Source: G965267335 sp965267335
Lineage (GTDB): Bacteria > Bacteroidota > Bacteroidia > Cytophagales > JAAEPT01
Assembly (NCBI GenBank): GCA_965267335.1
Contig: OZ253953.1
Span: 1,736,001-1,800,000, forward strand
Reading direction: 5' to 3'
DNA: 64,000 nucleotides
Position 1 is the stretch's first letter. Every line of letters starts with the position of its first letter. Shown here one piece after another: positions 18,653-28,596 of the stretch. Below the pieces are notes generated by a model. That model was not told the origin of the DNA. It was given only the letters and a program-made list of their open reading frames with translations, and ran no database searches. Position numbers and translations under genes: made by a program.

Positions 18653-19383
18653 TCCTGAAGAATTAATTGAGCAAGAATAAAATCGGCTAATAAAATGGCA
18701 ATACAACTATGAGTTACAGCAACGGTACTAGCCTTTCCTACCTCAAGTGCACCACCTCGGGTATAAAATCCTCGGTAAGAAGATATGGATGTAATCAATA
18801 TGGCAAATACAAAAGCTTTGATAAGCCCGAACCAAATATTTAGCTCTCTAAAGTCGTATGTGAGTCCGAATGTGTATTCGTATGGTGTTAAAATCCCGGT
18901 AAAAACCCCGGCAAGATATCCACCGATGATGCAAAGAAAGTTGGCCAGAATGACCAGTAAAGGGATTGTAATGATCGCGGCAATTATTTTAGGCAGTACC
19001 AGATAAGAGGAAGAATTGATCCCCATGACTTCGAGAGCGTCAATTTGCTCGGTCACGCGCATGGTTCCTAGGCCACCGGCAATATTGGATCCTACCTTTC
19101 CAGCCAAAACAATACAGGTTATAGTCGGTGCAAACTCAAGAGTAGCCATATCCCTTACTAGAGTTCCGATAATGTAATCAGGTACTAATGGGCTTACAAG
19201 ATTGTATGCTGTTTGTATGGCAGACACCGCACCAAGGAAAGTCGAAACGATTGACACAATAAAAACAGAATCAATCCCAATGTATATGCACTCCTCAATG
19301 GTCTGCTTGACATATACTGAAAACCGCTCCCTGTTTGTAAACAGACTTCCGAAAAAAATTGAAAACTTACCAATGCCTTTCAT
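18649..19383 (-). CDS. MlaE-like ABC transporter permease
   Basis: A 244-residue integral membrane permease of the MlaE/YrbE family with about five helices. The family motif region around EQIDALEVMGINS, a coupling element that contacts the ATPase, is intact. With MlaF it forms the inner-membrane core of a lipid transporter acting on outer-membrane asymmetry. Its stop overlaps the ATPase start, so translation is coupled. It is transcribed divergently from the short-chain dehydrogenase. Confidence 0.93.
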   Translation of the reverse strand: MKGIGKFSIFFGSLFTNRERFSVYVKQTIEECIYIGIDSVFIVSIVSTFLGAVSAIQTAYNLVSPLVPDYIIGTLVRDMATLEFAPTITCIVLAGKVGSNIAGGLGTMRVTEQIDALEVMGINSSSYLVLPKIIAAIITIPLLVILANFLCIIGGYLAGVFTGILTPYEYTFGLTYDFRELNIWFGLIKAFVFAILITSISSYRGFYTRGGALEVGKASTVAVTHSCIAILLADFILAQLILQD

Positions 19384-19482
19384 AAAGAATTACCCGCTTC
19401 GGTTTTGTGAAAATAGTCAGCTTTAATCGAATTTCTTAGACAATTGCCTATATTTCTGACAGAAAATAAGAATAATTACCTT

Positions 19483-20187
19483 ATGAGTAAAACGATTGTA
19501 GTTACAGGAGGAACCAAAGGAATTGGGAGAGCGATTATTGAAAAGTTTGCTCTTAACGGTTATAACATATTTACCTGTGCACGTAATGAGGACGATCTTA
19601 CAAAGCTAAAGGTGAAAGTGGAAAAATTGGGAGTGAGAGTAAGTGTGCTTTCAGCTGACCTTAGTCAACGCGAGGAGCAAAAAAGATTTGTGAATTTCGT
19701 GCAGTCCGAAAGTAATTCTGTGGATGTTTTGGTGAACAACACAGGTGTTTTTATTCCCGGTATGGTACATCAGGAGGAAGAGGGGGCTTTAGAGCAGCAG
19801 GTTGCAACGAATCTCTACAGTGCTTACCATGTAACAAGAGGGTTGATATCCCGAATGATTAAAAAGAAGGAAGGCGATATCTTCAATATATGTTCTACGG
19901 CCAGTATCGTTCCTTATATCAATGGAGGCTCTTATTGTATAACAAAATATGCGCTCTTAGGCATGACAAAAGTGCTTAGAGAAGAAATGAAAGAAAAAGG
20001 AATCCGTGTCATGGCTGTCTTGCCGGGAGCCACCCTAACCGCGAGTTGGGAGGGAACGGATCTACCTGAAGCCCGATTTATGAAACCCGAAGATGTTGCG
20101 GAAGCAGTTTGGTCCTCACATAACTTAAGTCGACAAACGGTAGTTGAAGAGATTCTTATCCGTCCGCAACTAGGAGATTTAGGCTAA
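19483..20187 (+). CDS. Short-chain dehydrogenase/reductase
   Basis: A 234-residue SDR oxidoreductase. It has the nucleotide-binding motif TGGTKGIG near the N-terminus, NNTG in place of the usual NNAG, a serine in ICSTAS, and the catalytic YCITK (YxxxK). This is the classical SDR layout and length for a cytosolic NAD(P)H-dependent enzyme. The substrate cannot be told from sequence. An in-frame TTG at 19444 exists, but the ATG at 19483 (MSKTIVVTGG) is the conventional start. A TATCTTTG box follows the gene and probably serves ispG. Confidence 0.92.
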   Translation: MSKTIVVTGGTKGIGRAIIEKFALNGYNIFTCARNEDDLTKLKVKVEKLGVRVSVLSADLSQREEQKRFVNFVQSESNSVDVLVNNTGVFIPGMVHQEEEGALEQQVATNLYSAYHVTRGLISRMIKKKEGDIFNICSTASIVPYINGGSYCITKYALLGMTKVLREEMKEKGIRVMAVLPGATLTASWEGTDLPEARFMKPEDVAEAVWSSHNLSRQTVVEEILIRPQLGDLG

Positions 20188-20194
20188 ACAATTC

Positions 20195-20202
20195 TATCTT
20201 TG
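20195..20202 (+). promoter_or_regulatory. Putative -7 box for ispG
   Basis: TATCTTTG matches the Bacteroidota -7 element TAnnTTTG and lies 17 bases before the ispG TTG start. No TTG is found at the ideal -33 distance, so the promoter is supported only by this box and its position. Confidence 0.4.
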
Positions 20203-20219
20203 AGTTGTTCTAATTATAC

Positions 20220-22145
20220 TTGAATCAGTCGAAAATATATTGCCCCAGTCTGACTTCTTACGAGCGCAGATTAACCCACGAGTTTTCCATTGGTGATGTG
20301 GCTATTGGCGGTAATAATCCCATTCGGGTTCAATCCATGACTACGGTCGATACCATGGATACCAAGGGAAGTATTGATCAATGTATCCGAATGATAGAAA
20401 GTGGATGCGAGTATATCAGAATCACTGCTCCAAGCATTAAGGAAGCACAAAACTTGCAGAACATCAAAAAAGGATTGCGGGATGCTGGGTTTTCTACACC
20501 CCTCATAGCAGATATTCATTATACACCCAATGCGGCAGAGTTAGCTGCTCGGATAGTTGAAAAAGTCAGGGTTAATCCGGGTAATTATGCGGACAAGAAA
20601 AAGTTCGAAGTACTGGAATACGATGATGCAAGTTATCAGGCAGAATTGGATCGTATTAGAGAGAAGTTTAGTCCCCTGGTCGACATTTGTAAAGAATATG
20701 GTACAGCCATGCGTATTGGCACCAACCATGGTTCGTTGTCGGACAGAATTTTAAGCAGATTCGGAGACACTCCATTGGGGATGGTGGAGTCTGCCCTAGA
20801 GTTTTTGCGGATATGTGATGATATGAACTATCACAATATCGTTCTGTCGATGAAGGCCAGTAACACCCAGGTTATGGTGCAGGCCTATCGTTTGCTTGTA
20901 AATAAACTGAATGAAGAAGGACTGAAACCTTACCCGCTGCATCTTGGTGTTACAGAAGCAGGAGAAGGAGAAGACGGAAGAATTAAATCTGCTGTAGGAA
21001 TCGGAGCCTTACTTGAAGATGGACTTGGAGATACTGTTCGTGTATCATTGACCGAAGAACCTGAATTCGAAGCCCCCGTAGCACAAAAACTTATTGATCG
21101 ATATACCAATCGCGTTCCACATGAGGCAATACCAGAAATGGAAGAACTTCCCTATGACCCTTATTCATACTCGAGAAGGGAAACGAGTGAAGTGATGAAC
21201 TTTGGAGGAAGTAATGTTCCCCGAGTGATAGCAGATTTGCAGGGACAGGATATAACTATCGAGTCGATGGCCTCGATTGGGCATCACTATCTGAATGCAA
21301 CAGATAAATGGACGATGACTGATCAGGGCGCGGATTATGTGTATACGGGTAGCCAGGAAATTCCTTTCATGCTACCCAATGGTTTGAAACAAATTATTGA
21401 CTACTCTCAGTGGCTAAAGGAGAAGAACGCTGAAGTATATCCTCTGTTAACAATTTCTGAAATTCTGGAAAATGGGGATTTGCATCATCAGTTGAATTTT
21501 TTGAAATGTTCGGCAGCTGATATAGATGACTCAGTTTTGAAGAAAATTGGTAGCTACAAGAATGTGGTTTTATTACTCGCAACCGATAACAAGCATGCAA
21601 TGGCTGACTTGAGGTCGGCATTAATCCGTGTAGAATTGGCGAGCTGTAGTTGGCCGGTCGCCATCGTACGTAATTATGATCTTGCTGATGAGCAGCTATT
21701 ACAATTGTACAGTGCAACTGATGTTGGAGGACTTTTGATTGATGGGTTGGGTGACGGAATCTGTTTAACGAATACAAGAGGAAATGTAAAAAGTCTCAAT
21801 CAGCTGGCATTTGGAATTTTACAGGCTGCCCGAACCCGGATGACAAAGACGGAGTATATTTCCTGTCCGTCATGTGGAAGAACACTTTTTGATTTGCAAG
21901 AAACCACTGCCATGATAAGGAAACGGACCGATCACCTCAAAGGAGTGAAAATTGGCATTATGGGATGTATTGTGAATGGTCCCGGTGAAATGGCGGATGC
22001 TGATTACGGTTATGTGGGTTCAGGTAAAGGTAAGATTACTCTCTACCGTGGTCAGGAAGTCGTCAAAAGATCAGTGCCATCTGAAAATGCAGTGGATGAA
22101 TTGATTGAACTGATTCGAGAAGATGGTAACTGGATAGAATTATGA
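20220..22145 (+). CDS. ispG: 4-hydroxy-3-methylbut-2-enyl diphosphate synthase
   Basis: A 641-residue IspG (GcpE), the iron-sulfur enzyme converting methylerythritol cyclodiphosphate to HMBPP in the MEP isoprenoid pathway. It has the N-terminal TIM barrel (QSMTTVDTMDT, VRVNPGNYADKKKF), a large inserted domain (about 290-540) as in plants and Bacteroidota, and the C-terminal cluster-binding cysteines in CPSCGRTLFDLQ and GIMGCIVNGPGEM. The start is a TTG at 20220, supported by the upstream TATCTTTG box. Classical IspG of proteobacteria has about 370 residues, so the extra length is the known insert. Confidence 0.97.
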   Translation: MNQSKIYCPSLTSYERRLTHEFSIGDVAIGGNNPIRVQSMTTVDTMDTKGSIDQCIRMIESGCEYIRITAPSIKEAQNLQNIKKGLRDAGFSTPLIADIHYTPNAAELAARIVEKVRVNPGNYADKKKFEVLEYDDASYQAELDRIREKFSPLVDICKEYGTAMRIGTNHGSLSDRILSRFGDTPLGMVESALEFLRICDDMNYHNIVLSMKASNTQVMVQAYRLLVNKLNEEGLKPYPLHLGVTEAGEGEDGRIKSAVGIGALLEDGLGDTVRVSLTEEPEFEAPVAQKLIDRYTNRVPHEAIPEMEELPYDPYSYSRRETSEVMNFGGSNVPRVIADLQGQDITIESMASIGHHYLNATDKWTMTDQGADYVYTGSQEIPFMLPNGLKQIIDYSQWLKEKNAEVYPLLTISEILENGDLHHQLNFLKCSAADIDDSVLKKIGSYKNVVLLLATDNKHAMADLRSALIRVELASCSWPVAIVRNYDLADEQLLQLYSATDVGGLLIDGLGDGICLTNTRGNVKSLNQLAFGILQAARTRMTKTEYISCPSCGRTLFDLQETTAMIRKRTDHLKGVKIGIMGCIVNGPGEMADADYGYVGSGKGKITLYRGQEVVKRSVPSENAVDELIELIREDGNWIEL

Positions 22146-22249
22146 AAATTCTGAATTTTTAGATATCTTTTCTATTCGTGTCTCGTAAAAATCAGAGACA
22201 ATCAGCTATTAACTATCAACTTATTAGGTAACCAAAAATAAAACTTGCT

Positions 22250-25200
22250 ATGAAGAAAATACTACTAAGCTTAATGCTGTGTGGCAGCACGATTACTATG
22301 CTATTTGGGCAAACCGTGCCTATACCTAACGGAACGTTCGAGTCCTGGTTAACGACCGGAAGTTTTGAACATCCGGTATTCCCTGATGCCCCTTTTGCAT
22401 CATCCAACCACGAATATTTTTATACAGATACTGTCATAAATGTGTATGAGACTGATGGTTCTACGGGTTCAGGTATTACTGTCGAGAATATGTTAAACTC
22501 TAAAGGCGACACATTAGGAGCCTGGGCGTCAATTGGAATAGTAGGTGATGATTTTGGTCCTGGGGCTCCATTGAACGGGGTTGATATGATTACCGGAGTA
22601 TCCTTTGATGTGCGATATGATCTTGATGCAAGCAGTACAGGATTATTTCTTGCCTTGCCTATGACCGGAGGTGCGCCTTCGGGTCCGGGAATGCTGCCTG
22701 ATCCTGCAGGTGTGTATGTGACCTTCGTTTCAGGAAGTCAATCTACATATACTACTGTTACATTGAATTTTTTCCCTGCATTGACGCAGGCACCAGACGA
22801 GATTGTGATAGCCTGGGCAGCAGGAGACCCTTTTAATCAGTACTTTGTACCTGGTGATTATATTGATGTTGACAATGTTACTTTGCTAGGCACAACTCAG
22901 ACCATTGATGGTGCTGATTTTGAAGATTGGGAAGAAACTGGTGCTATTGAATATCCGGAATATTGGATACCTGAAGAATTTAGCGCATTGGATACAACGG
23001 TACTCAAGTCAGAGGATTCGTACGAAGGAGATTATTCACTATTACTTTGCAATACGGATGACGGTTCGGGAGATGTTGATGAAGTAGGGGGTGTGAATTT
23101 GGGGCAAATCGAATGGGACACTACGGGGTCTATATCAGAGCATACTCCAGCAATTGTATTACCAAGTGGACCTAATTCAGTTGGTGTTCGTTACAAAAGA
23201 ACTTCATCGGGAGCCGATACTGCCAGGATGTCTCTCACATTTACACACTATTATTCTCCGCAGGATTCATTTGCTGTTGTTGGGTATGATGAAATTGTTT
23301 TCCCTCCGGGTAGTGATTGGGAATATGCAACTTCAGTCATTGCTGGCTTTTCGGACACCCCGGAATACGTGTTTATTAGGATAGAAAATGGTGATAACTA
23401 CATGGGGACACCTATGCTTGATAGTAAGCTATGGGTTGATGACGTTCGTTTTCACTATTGTGATGATTCAGCAGAGGTTGATGGTCCGAACTTGCTGTGC
23501 ACTGGTCAAACCAGTGTTGACTACACGGTAACGGACGAATTTGCTTCTGGATATTTGTGGTCAGCGCCATTTGGTTCTATAAACTCAGGTACAACAAGCC
23601 AGACGGTTAACGTTGATGTTACTGCGAGTTCAGATGATAGTGTTTGGGTGACCAAAAGTTACATAGACGGTTGTCCGGATGCTGAATTTTATTTGCCGCT
23701 AACGATAGGGGCGACTGCTGTTGCTCAGGCAGGACCTGATGAAACGGTTTGTTCTAATGAAGATGTGTGGCTCGAAGGAAATGTTGGAGGTACAACCACA
23801 GGAACCTGGACTTCAAGTGGATCTGGTAGCTTTGATGATGCTAATTCGTTGGATGCTACCTACTCGCCTAGTGGAACAGATCTTGCAGCAGGATCGGTGA
23901 CCCTTACTTTGACTACCGTAGGAGGTTCCTGTGGAACAGCCAATGATGATGTTGTAATTACTTTCACTGCAGAACCAACAGCAGATGCTGGTGCCGACCA
24001 AGTTATTTGTGAAGGCTCGACTGTTTCCCTGGTTGGCAATAATACAAACTCAACCGGCTTGATGTGGTCTGGGGGTGATGGTTCATTCTCACCCAATACC
24101 GTTACTGCAAGCGTAACTTACACTCCATCAGCCAATGATATTGATGACGGTGAAGTTGAGTTGTACCTGACCACCACAGGTAACGGTGTGTGTGAAGCTG
24201 CAGAGGATACGGTGCTAATCACAATTGATGGAATGCCAACGGCTGATGCAGGCGTAGATCATTCGATTTGTGCCGGAACGACCAGTATGCAGTCTGGAAC
24301 ACATGCGAATTCTACGGGTGTAGTGTGGAGTACTTCCGGTTCAGGCACATTTGATAACAACACTTTAACTAATACCACTTACACACCATCAGGTGCGGAT
24401 GAGTCTGCTGGTACAGTGACTCTTACTATGACGACAACAGGAAATGGAGTATGTAGCGCAGTAACGGATGATGTTGTTATTACAATCACTCCTCTGCCGA
24501 CAGCATCAGCTGGAAGTGATCAGACTATATGTTCGAATGCAGACGCTTCCCTTTCCGGTTCCAGTACCAATTCCGTTAGTATTCAATGGTCAGGAGGCAC
24601 AGGTACTTATGCTCCCGACAATATGACCGCGACTGCTGACTATACCCCTTCGGCCGGTGAGATTACTGCTGGTTCGGTGACCTTGACTATTACAGCGACT
24701 AGTGCGACCTGCGGTATGGCCAGTGATGATGTTGTAATTACAATAGAAGACGCTCCAACAGTTGATGCCGGAACCAATCAGTCCGGATGTGGAGGACTAA
24801 CCTTATCTGGAACAGTAGGAGGAAGTGCGACAGGAGGAGTATGGTCAAGTGATGGTACGGGTACATTTTCACCAAGCACGACCGATCTCAATGCAACTTA
24901 TACTGCTTCGGCAGCAGATGTGAGTACAGGTACGGTAAATATTACGTTAACTACTTCCGGTTCTACGGCTTGTACTGCAGTATCTGATGTTACTGTTCTT
25001 ACTGTTTCTGCGGGACCTACGGCTGATGCTGGTACGGATTTTATCTCTTGTATCTCGAGTACATTTAGTTTGTCTGGAAGTATAACAGTTTCCACTACAG
25101 CAACCTGGACCTCCAGCGGAACGGGTACTTTTGATGATGCCAATTCTTTGAATGCAAATTATACACCATCAGCTGCAGATGAAAGTGCAGGAACCGTGAC

Positions 25201-25534
25201 ATTGACATTGACAACTACTGACAATGGAGCATGTTCAGCAGCCGTAGATGATGTGGTAGTTACCTTGTCAGCTTGCCCGGCAGTTGATCCAGCTCTTTCA
25301 ACTGCCCTGATAGTTTCACCAAATCCAACACTTGGTGTGGTGAATGTTACTCTAGATGAAGCGGTAGGTGAGATCAATATATCGATCGTGAATGAATTGC
25401 AACAAGTTGTTGCATCGGGTAGTGGCCCGGCTTCAGGCACCACACTAGATTTAAGCCATCTTGCTTCAGGAGTTTACGTCTTGATAGTGGAGAGTGATGA
25501 AGGTGTAGCTATTAAACGAATTATCAAAAACTAG
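22250..25534 (+). CDS. Secreted repeat protein with T9SS type A sorting domain
   Basis: A 1094-residue exported protein. It has a signal peptide (cut near LFGQ), two related N-terminal regions beginning PNGTFESW and DGADFEDWEE (about 25-200 and 220-400, resembling PCMD-type carbohydrate-associated domains), and an Ig/PKD-like domain. Six tandem repeats of about 87 residues follow, each with ADAG-DQ-C and VTLTLTT-G-C-A motifs and usually two cysteines. The last 75 residues form a T9SS type A sorting domain (VSPNPTLGVVNV ... GVYVLIV ... KRIIKN). It is probably a surface adhesin or matrix protein. Precise function is unknown. Confidence 0.92.
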   Translation: MKKILLSLMLCGSTITMLFGQTVPIPNGTFESWLTTGSFEHPVFPDAPFASSNHEYFYTDTVINVYETDGSTGSGITVENMLNSKGDTLGAWASIGIVGDDFGPGAPLNGVDMITGVSFDVRYDLDASSTGLFLALPMTGGAPSGPGMLPDPAGVYVTFVSGSQSTYTTVTLNFFPALTQAPDEIVIAWAAGDPFNQYFVPGDYIDVDNVTLLGTTQTIDGADFEDWEETGAIEYPEYWIPEEFSALDTTVLKSEDSYEGDYSLLLCNTDDGSGDVDEVGGVNLGQIEWDTTGSISEHTPAIVLPSGPNSVGVRYKRTSSGADTARMSLTFTHYYSPQDSFAVVGYDEIVFPPGSDWEYATSVIAGFSDTPEYVFIRIENGDNYMGTPMLDSKLWVDDVRFHYCDDSAEVDGPNLLCTGQTSVDYTVTDEFASGYLWSAPFGSINSGTTSQTVNVDVTASSDDSVWVTKSYIDGCPDAEFYLPLTIGATAVAQAGPDETVCSNEDVWLEGNVGGTTTGTWTSSGSGSFDDANSLDATYSPSGTDLAAGSVTLTLTTVGGSCGTANDDVVITFTAEPTADAGADQVICEGSTVSLVGNNTNSTGLMWSGGDGSFSPNTVTASVTYTPSANDIDDGEVELYLTTTGNGVCEAAEDTVLITIDGMPTADAGVDHSICAGTTSMQSGTHANSTGVVWSTSGSGTFDNNTLTNTTYTPSGADESAGTVTLTMTTTGNGVCSAVTDDVVITITPLPTASAGSDQTICSNADASLSGSSTNSVSIQWSGGTGTYAPDNMTATADYTPSAGEITAGSVTLTITATSATCGMASDDVVITIEDAPTVDAGTNQSGCGGLTLSGTVGGSATGGVWSSDGTGTFSPSTTDLNATYTASAADVSTGTVNITLTTSGSTACTAVSDVTVLTVSAGPTADAGTDFISCISSTFSLSGSITVSTTATWTSSGTGTFDDANSLNANYTPSAADESAGTVTLTLTTTDNGACSAAVDDVVVTLSACPAVDPALSTALIVSPNPTLGVVNVTLDEAVGEINISIVNELQQVVASGSGPASGTTLDLSHLASGVYVLIVESDEGVAIKRIIKN
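23710..25275 (+). repeat. Six tandem repeats of about 260 bp inside the T9SS cargo gene
   Basis: Six in-frame repeats of roughly 87 codons each encode PT-ADAG-DQ-C ... YTPSA ... GTVTLTLTT-G-C-A-DDVVITI units. DNA identity between units is uneven; the best-conserved stretches encode DDVVITI and YTPSA. Expansion by unequal recombination is likely. Confidence 0.85.
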
Positions 25535-25557
25535 AAAGTCTCATGACAACAAAAAAA

Positions 25558-25590
25558 GCTCTGGATTATTTAATTCAGAGCTTTTTTTAT
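25558..25590. terminator. Bidirectional intrinsic terminator
   Basis: An 11-bp stem (agctctggatt / aattcagagct, one G-T pair) with a 4-base loop is flanked by a run of A on the left (25551-25557) and a run of T on the right. It can end transcription of the T9SS cargo gene (+) and of the small minus-strand gene that ends at 25587. Confidence 0.85.
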
Positions 25591-25811
25591 TCAATACGTA
25601 TAGTCGGTCCTTTGCTATCATCATCATCGTTGTTTTGTTTATTGCCTCTGATGATATACATAACGGCTCCTGCAATAGCAAAAATAAGAAGCAGGTATAA
25701 AGCTACTTTCAAAAGGAAAATAAAAAGGTATACAAACCCGATAAGTACAAGAACACCAATCAGAATTTGAATAGCTCTTTTTAACTGATCATCTAATTCG
25801 TTGAAGTTCAT
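25587..25811 (-). CDS. Small membrane protein of unknown function
   Basis: A 74-residue protein with a charged N-terminus (MNFNELDDQLKR), two closely spaced hydrophobic segments (about 13-33 and 36-50) and a polar tail (NKQNNDDDDSKG). I do not recognise a family; the shape resembles small stress-type inner-membrane proteins. Its stop lies inside the T-run of the bidirectional terminator. The ATG start is unambiguous. Confidence 0.65.
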   Translation of the reverse strand: MNFNELDDQLKRAIQILIGVLVLIGFVYLFIFLLKVALYLLLIFAIAGAVMYIIRGNKQNNDDDDSKGPTIRIE

Positions 25812-26127
25812 TTGCGGCTTCTGATTACTTTATACTTAGATTCAGAAAATGGAATTAGGTTTCCGTCCGCAATTTAGGAAATAATCAAAGTCGGAATAAC
25901 TTTTTTAAAGGAGTGATCATCAAATCCTGGTACATCTTTATGTTGTACCGAAGTGATTCCTTTGTTTTTGGTTTCTTTATGAATACTAAAAAAATGACGA
26001 ACATATTGCTAATTATTGTTTCCAACAATTACTCAATACTAATGCCAATTACTCAAAAAGAACAGAACGGCTTATCCAATGCAGCTTTTAGACGGATGAA
26101 GTACTATTACCAGCCAGTAAACGATAT
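25812..26127. other. Intergenic stretch with one doubtful small frame
   Basis: This 316-bp gap holds no convincing gene. A + frame runs from a GTG at 25913 to a TAA at 26131 (72 codons, or 50 from the ATG at 25979), preceded by AAGGAG. Its product is basic with one short hydrophobic stretch and resembles nothing I know. It runs into the 3' end of the convergent desaturase gene. I leave it unassigned. Confidence 0.4.
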
Positions 26128-27204
26128 CTAATTTTCGTCCTTTTTTCTCCCCAAATTCCTTAGTACGGAGACATGTGACCATAAAGCGCTACGGAATGTC
26201 TTTTTTGTATGATAAGGGAAATCATACTCTTCAGCTGTCTGACGGACGATTTTTGATAACTCGCTGTAGTGTACGTGACTTACATTTGGCAGCAAATGAT
26301 GCTCGACCTGATGATTCAGTCCACCTGTGTACCAGCCAATCAATCTATTGTTCATAGCAAAGTTTGCAGTGGTGTGAAGCTGATGTAGGGCCCATGAAAA
26401 ATCCAATTGTCCGTTTTCATTTGCATCTGGTTGTTCCGTGCCTTCAACGAGGTGAGCCATTTGAAATACGCTGCTCAGAATTAGTCCGGCAACAAAGTGA
26501 ATGAATAAGAATCCAAGAAGTATGCCCCACCAGGGTAGGTCAACGAAAACCATTGGGAGAGAGATGAATATTCCCAAATAGACTAATCTGAATAATATGA
26601 GCATGAAGAACTCTTGATTGAAATTAGAACCATATTTTTCTATTAATCCTTTTTTCTTGTATTGAAGCAGGTCTACGAAGTCACCAACTAGGAATGCTAG
26701 CGATGTAAACATATAAAAGAAAAAGGCATAGATATACTGATACCGATGAACCCACCATAGGGGAGCCTTAAAGGATAGCCTAAGCAATGCTTTACTTTCT
26801 ATATCATGATCCATACCATGGACATTTGTATAAGTATGGTGAAGGATATTGTGTTTGACCTTCCAGGGGAAAATTGCAGCTCCGATCAGGTATGAGCTAT
26901 GAGACACAATTCGATTGATTTTTTTGTTGGCGCTGAAGGTTCCATGTATGGAGTCATGCATGACGCAGAATCCAATGCCTGCCTTTGCAACTCCGATAAC
27001 AAGCGCAAATATTAAGTATAACCACCATGGAGCATTAAGGGTAAGGATTAGTACGAATGGAGCGATGTAGAGGGAAAACATTATTAAGGCCTTTAGTATG
27101 ATCCCTGAGCCACCAAATTTGCTCTTGCCTGTTTTGCTAAAATATTGTTCAACTCGTTGCTTAAGTGTCGTGTAAAACGAGTTGTCACCGTTATTAAATT
27201 TCAT
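26128..27204 (-). CDS. Membrane fatty acid desaturase, linoleoyl-CoA desaturase-like
   Basis: A 358-residue membrane di-iron desaturase of the front-end (delta-5/delta-6) acyl-lipid type. It has the three histidine boxes: HDSIH (83-87), HNILHH (118-123) and QVEHH near residue 305, where Q in place of H marks the front-end class. Four or more helices lie between them. It has no fused cytochrome b5 domain. A TTG at 27231 is in frame, but the ATG at 27204 (MKFNNGDNSFY) matches family starts. It probably adjusts membrane lipid unsaturation, perhaps for cold adaptation. Confidence 0.93.
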   Translation of the reverse strand: MKFNNGDNSFYTTLKQRVEQYFSKTGKSKFGGSGIILKALIMFSLYIAPFVLILTLNAPWWLYLIFALVIGVAKAGIGFCVMHDSIHGTFSANKKINRIVSHSSYLIGAAIFPWKVKHNILHHTYTNVHGMDHDIESKALLRLSFKAPLWWVHRYQYIYAFFFYMFTSLAFLVGDFVDLLQYKKKGLIEKYGSNFNQEFFMLILFRLVYLGIFISLPMVFVDLPWWGILLGFLFIHFVAGLILSSVFQMAHLVEGTEQPDANENGQLDFSWALHQLHTTANFAMNNRLIGWYTGGLNHQVEHHLLPNVSHVHYSELSKIVRQTAEEYDFPYHTKKTFRSALWSHVSVLRNLGRKKDEN

Positions 27205-27384
27205 ATTTATTAAATTGTCCTTGGATTGCAATAAGAATTGCCTGAAAGAAATATAGGAGTGTTTACTATGGGGTATTTTTTAAATTACTTAACAACAATT
27301 TCTTAAAAAAGTAGCAGTAATCCGAGGATAATTTTCACTTTTTACCAGCCTAAATTGATTGATATATTCGTAATTATCTCAAAT

Positions 27385-28485
27385 TCAGTACTTATCGCTG
27401 TAAAATTTAGTCTTATCATTAAATTCCAATTGATGCTGACTAAACCATTCAAGGAAACGGTTCCATTCGGTTTCATGGGTCGCTTTCCAGGATTTGAATT
27501 CATCAAAGTTACCGTTACTTAGTAGCCAGAAGTTATATGCTTCAAATACACCTTCGCTGATCATTTGTTTGTTAAACTCAAACAAAGCTACCGGATATTT
27601 CTTTGCGTGATCCATACTGTAATACAAATCAATGAAACTGGTCCTTATGCTATTAAGTGAGTTGATGTTAATACTATTTTGTCCTACGGCAGCGATACTT
27701 AGGGGTTGTTCATATGCTGAATTGGCAAATGGTAAGGTAAGTTTGTCCAGTAGGCTACTAGGGTTTTCTTCCAATTCTTCCATACTTATATTAATTACAT
27801 TATCTGCTTTGCTGAAAGTTACATTTATTGATGTATCACCTTCGAAATGAATGTTGGAAGCGTAAGTATCGTATAATAGTTTTCCTATTTCGTGGGTTCG
27901 ATGAGAGTTTTTTTCGAGATTCATAAATATCTCTCCGTAGATCATGCCCCATATTTTCTCAGAGGTGGCGCAGTAAATCAGTGTAGCCCTGTAATAGTTA
28001 GAAGGGAAATTGGGATCATTGAATATTCCTTTTTCGTAAAAACCGAGAGCCTCCCCATATTTTTTCTGTACCCAATAGACATTGCCTTTTTCAAGAAATA
28101 ACTTTCCCGATTTAGGGAATTTCTTGAGTCCTTGATCATAAGTTTTAAGTGCCTTTTCTGGCTCTCCATTGATGTCATACAGGTTTCCAAGCATTTGATA
28201 ACACTGGTCGGTTATGTCTTTGTATTTGATAACCTTTTTATAACTTCTCAGTGCCTCTTGATAATCTTTATTAATGTAATGAGCAAACCCAATTTCATAG
28301 TCATAGATGTAGTAATCCGGGTCAAGTTTTTTCGCGCGATTGAGAAGTTCAATAGCTTTTGTGACATTGCCACTGTCCATTAGTTGTACAGCCTTATCTT
28401 TTAATGCAAATGCTCGTTCTGTATCAGATTGGGCAAAAGAATAAGTGGCAATAAGAGAGAATAGGGTGATTTGTAGGAATTTCAT
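27385..28485 (-). CDS. Exported TPR-repeat protein
   Basis: A 366-residue protein with a signal peptide (cut after TYSFAQ) and four or so tetratricopeptide repeats between about residues 25 and 185 (AIELLNRAKKLDPDYY, ALRSYKKVIKY, ALKTYDQGLKKFP, ALGFYEKGIFNDP). The C-terminal half has no recognised motif and ends in a Trp-rich segment. TPR proteins of this kind act as periplasmic interaction scaffolds. The gene stands alone, 180 bp upstream of the desaturase gene in the direction of transcription. Confidence 0.85.
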   Translation of the reverse strand: MKFLQITLFSLIATYSFAQSDTERAFALKDKAVQLMDSGNVTKAIELLNRAKKLDPDYYIYDYEIGFAHYINKDYQEALRSYKKVIKYKDITDQCYQMLGNLYDINGEPEKALKTYDQGLKKFPKSGKLFLEKGNVYWVQKKYGEALGFYEKGIFNDPNFPSNYYRATLIYCATSEKIWGMIYGEIFMNLEKNSHRTHEIGKLLYDTYASNIHFEGDTSINVTFSKADNVINISMEELEENPSSLLDKLTLPFANSAYEQPLSIAAVGQNSININSLNSIRTSFIDLYYSMDHAKKYPVALFEFNKQMISEGVFEAYNFWLLSNGNFDEFKSWKATHETEWNRFLEWFSQHQLEFNDKTKFYSDKY

Positions 28486-28596
28486 TGAATGTGCTTTTCT
28501 TAAAGTATAACTGCGATTCTCTATTCCGGTAGAGCAGGCTATTACTTAAAGAATTGTATCAAAGTAGTGATTTTTTGTCACTTTTGGTGAGAGACA

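Noticed and set aside
22180..22205. TGTCTC/GAGACA hairpin before the T9SS cargo gene
   Set aside because: A short hairpin without a T-run; too weak to call a terminator or operator.
25913..26131. Small + frame with GTG start and AAGGAG upstream
   Set aside because: No recognisable family, doubtful composition, and it runs into the 3' end of the convergent desaturase gene.
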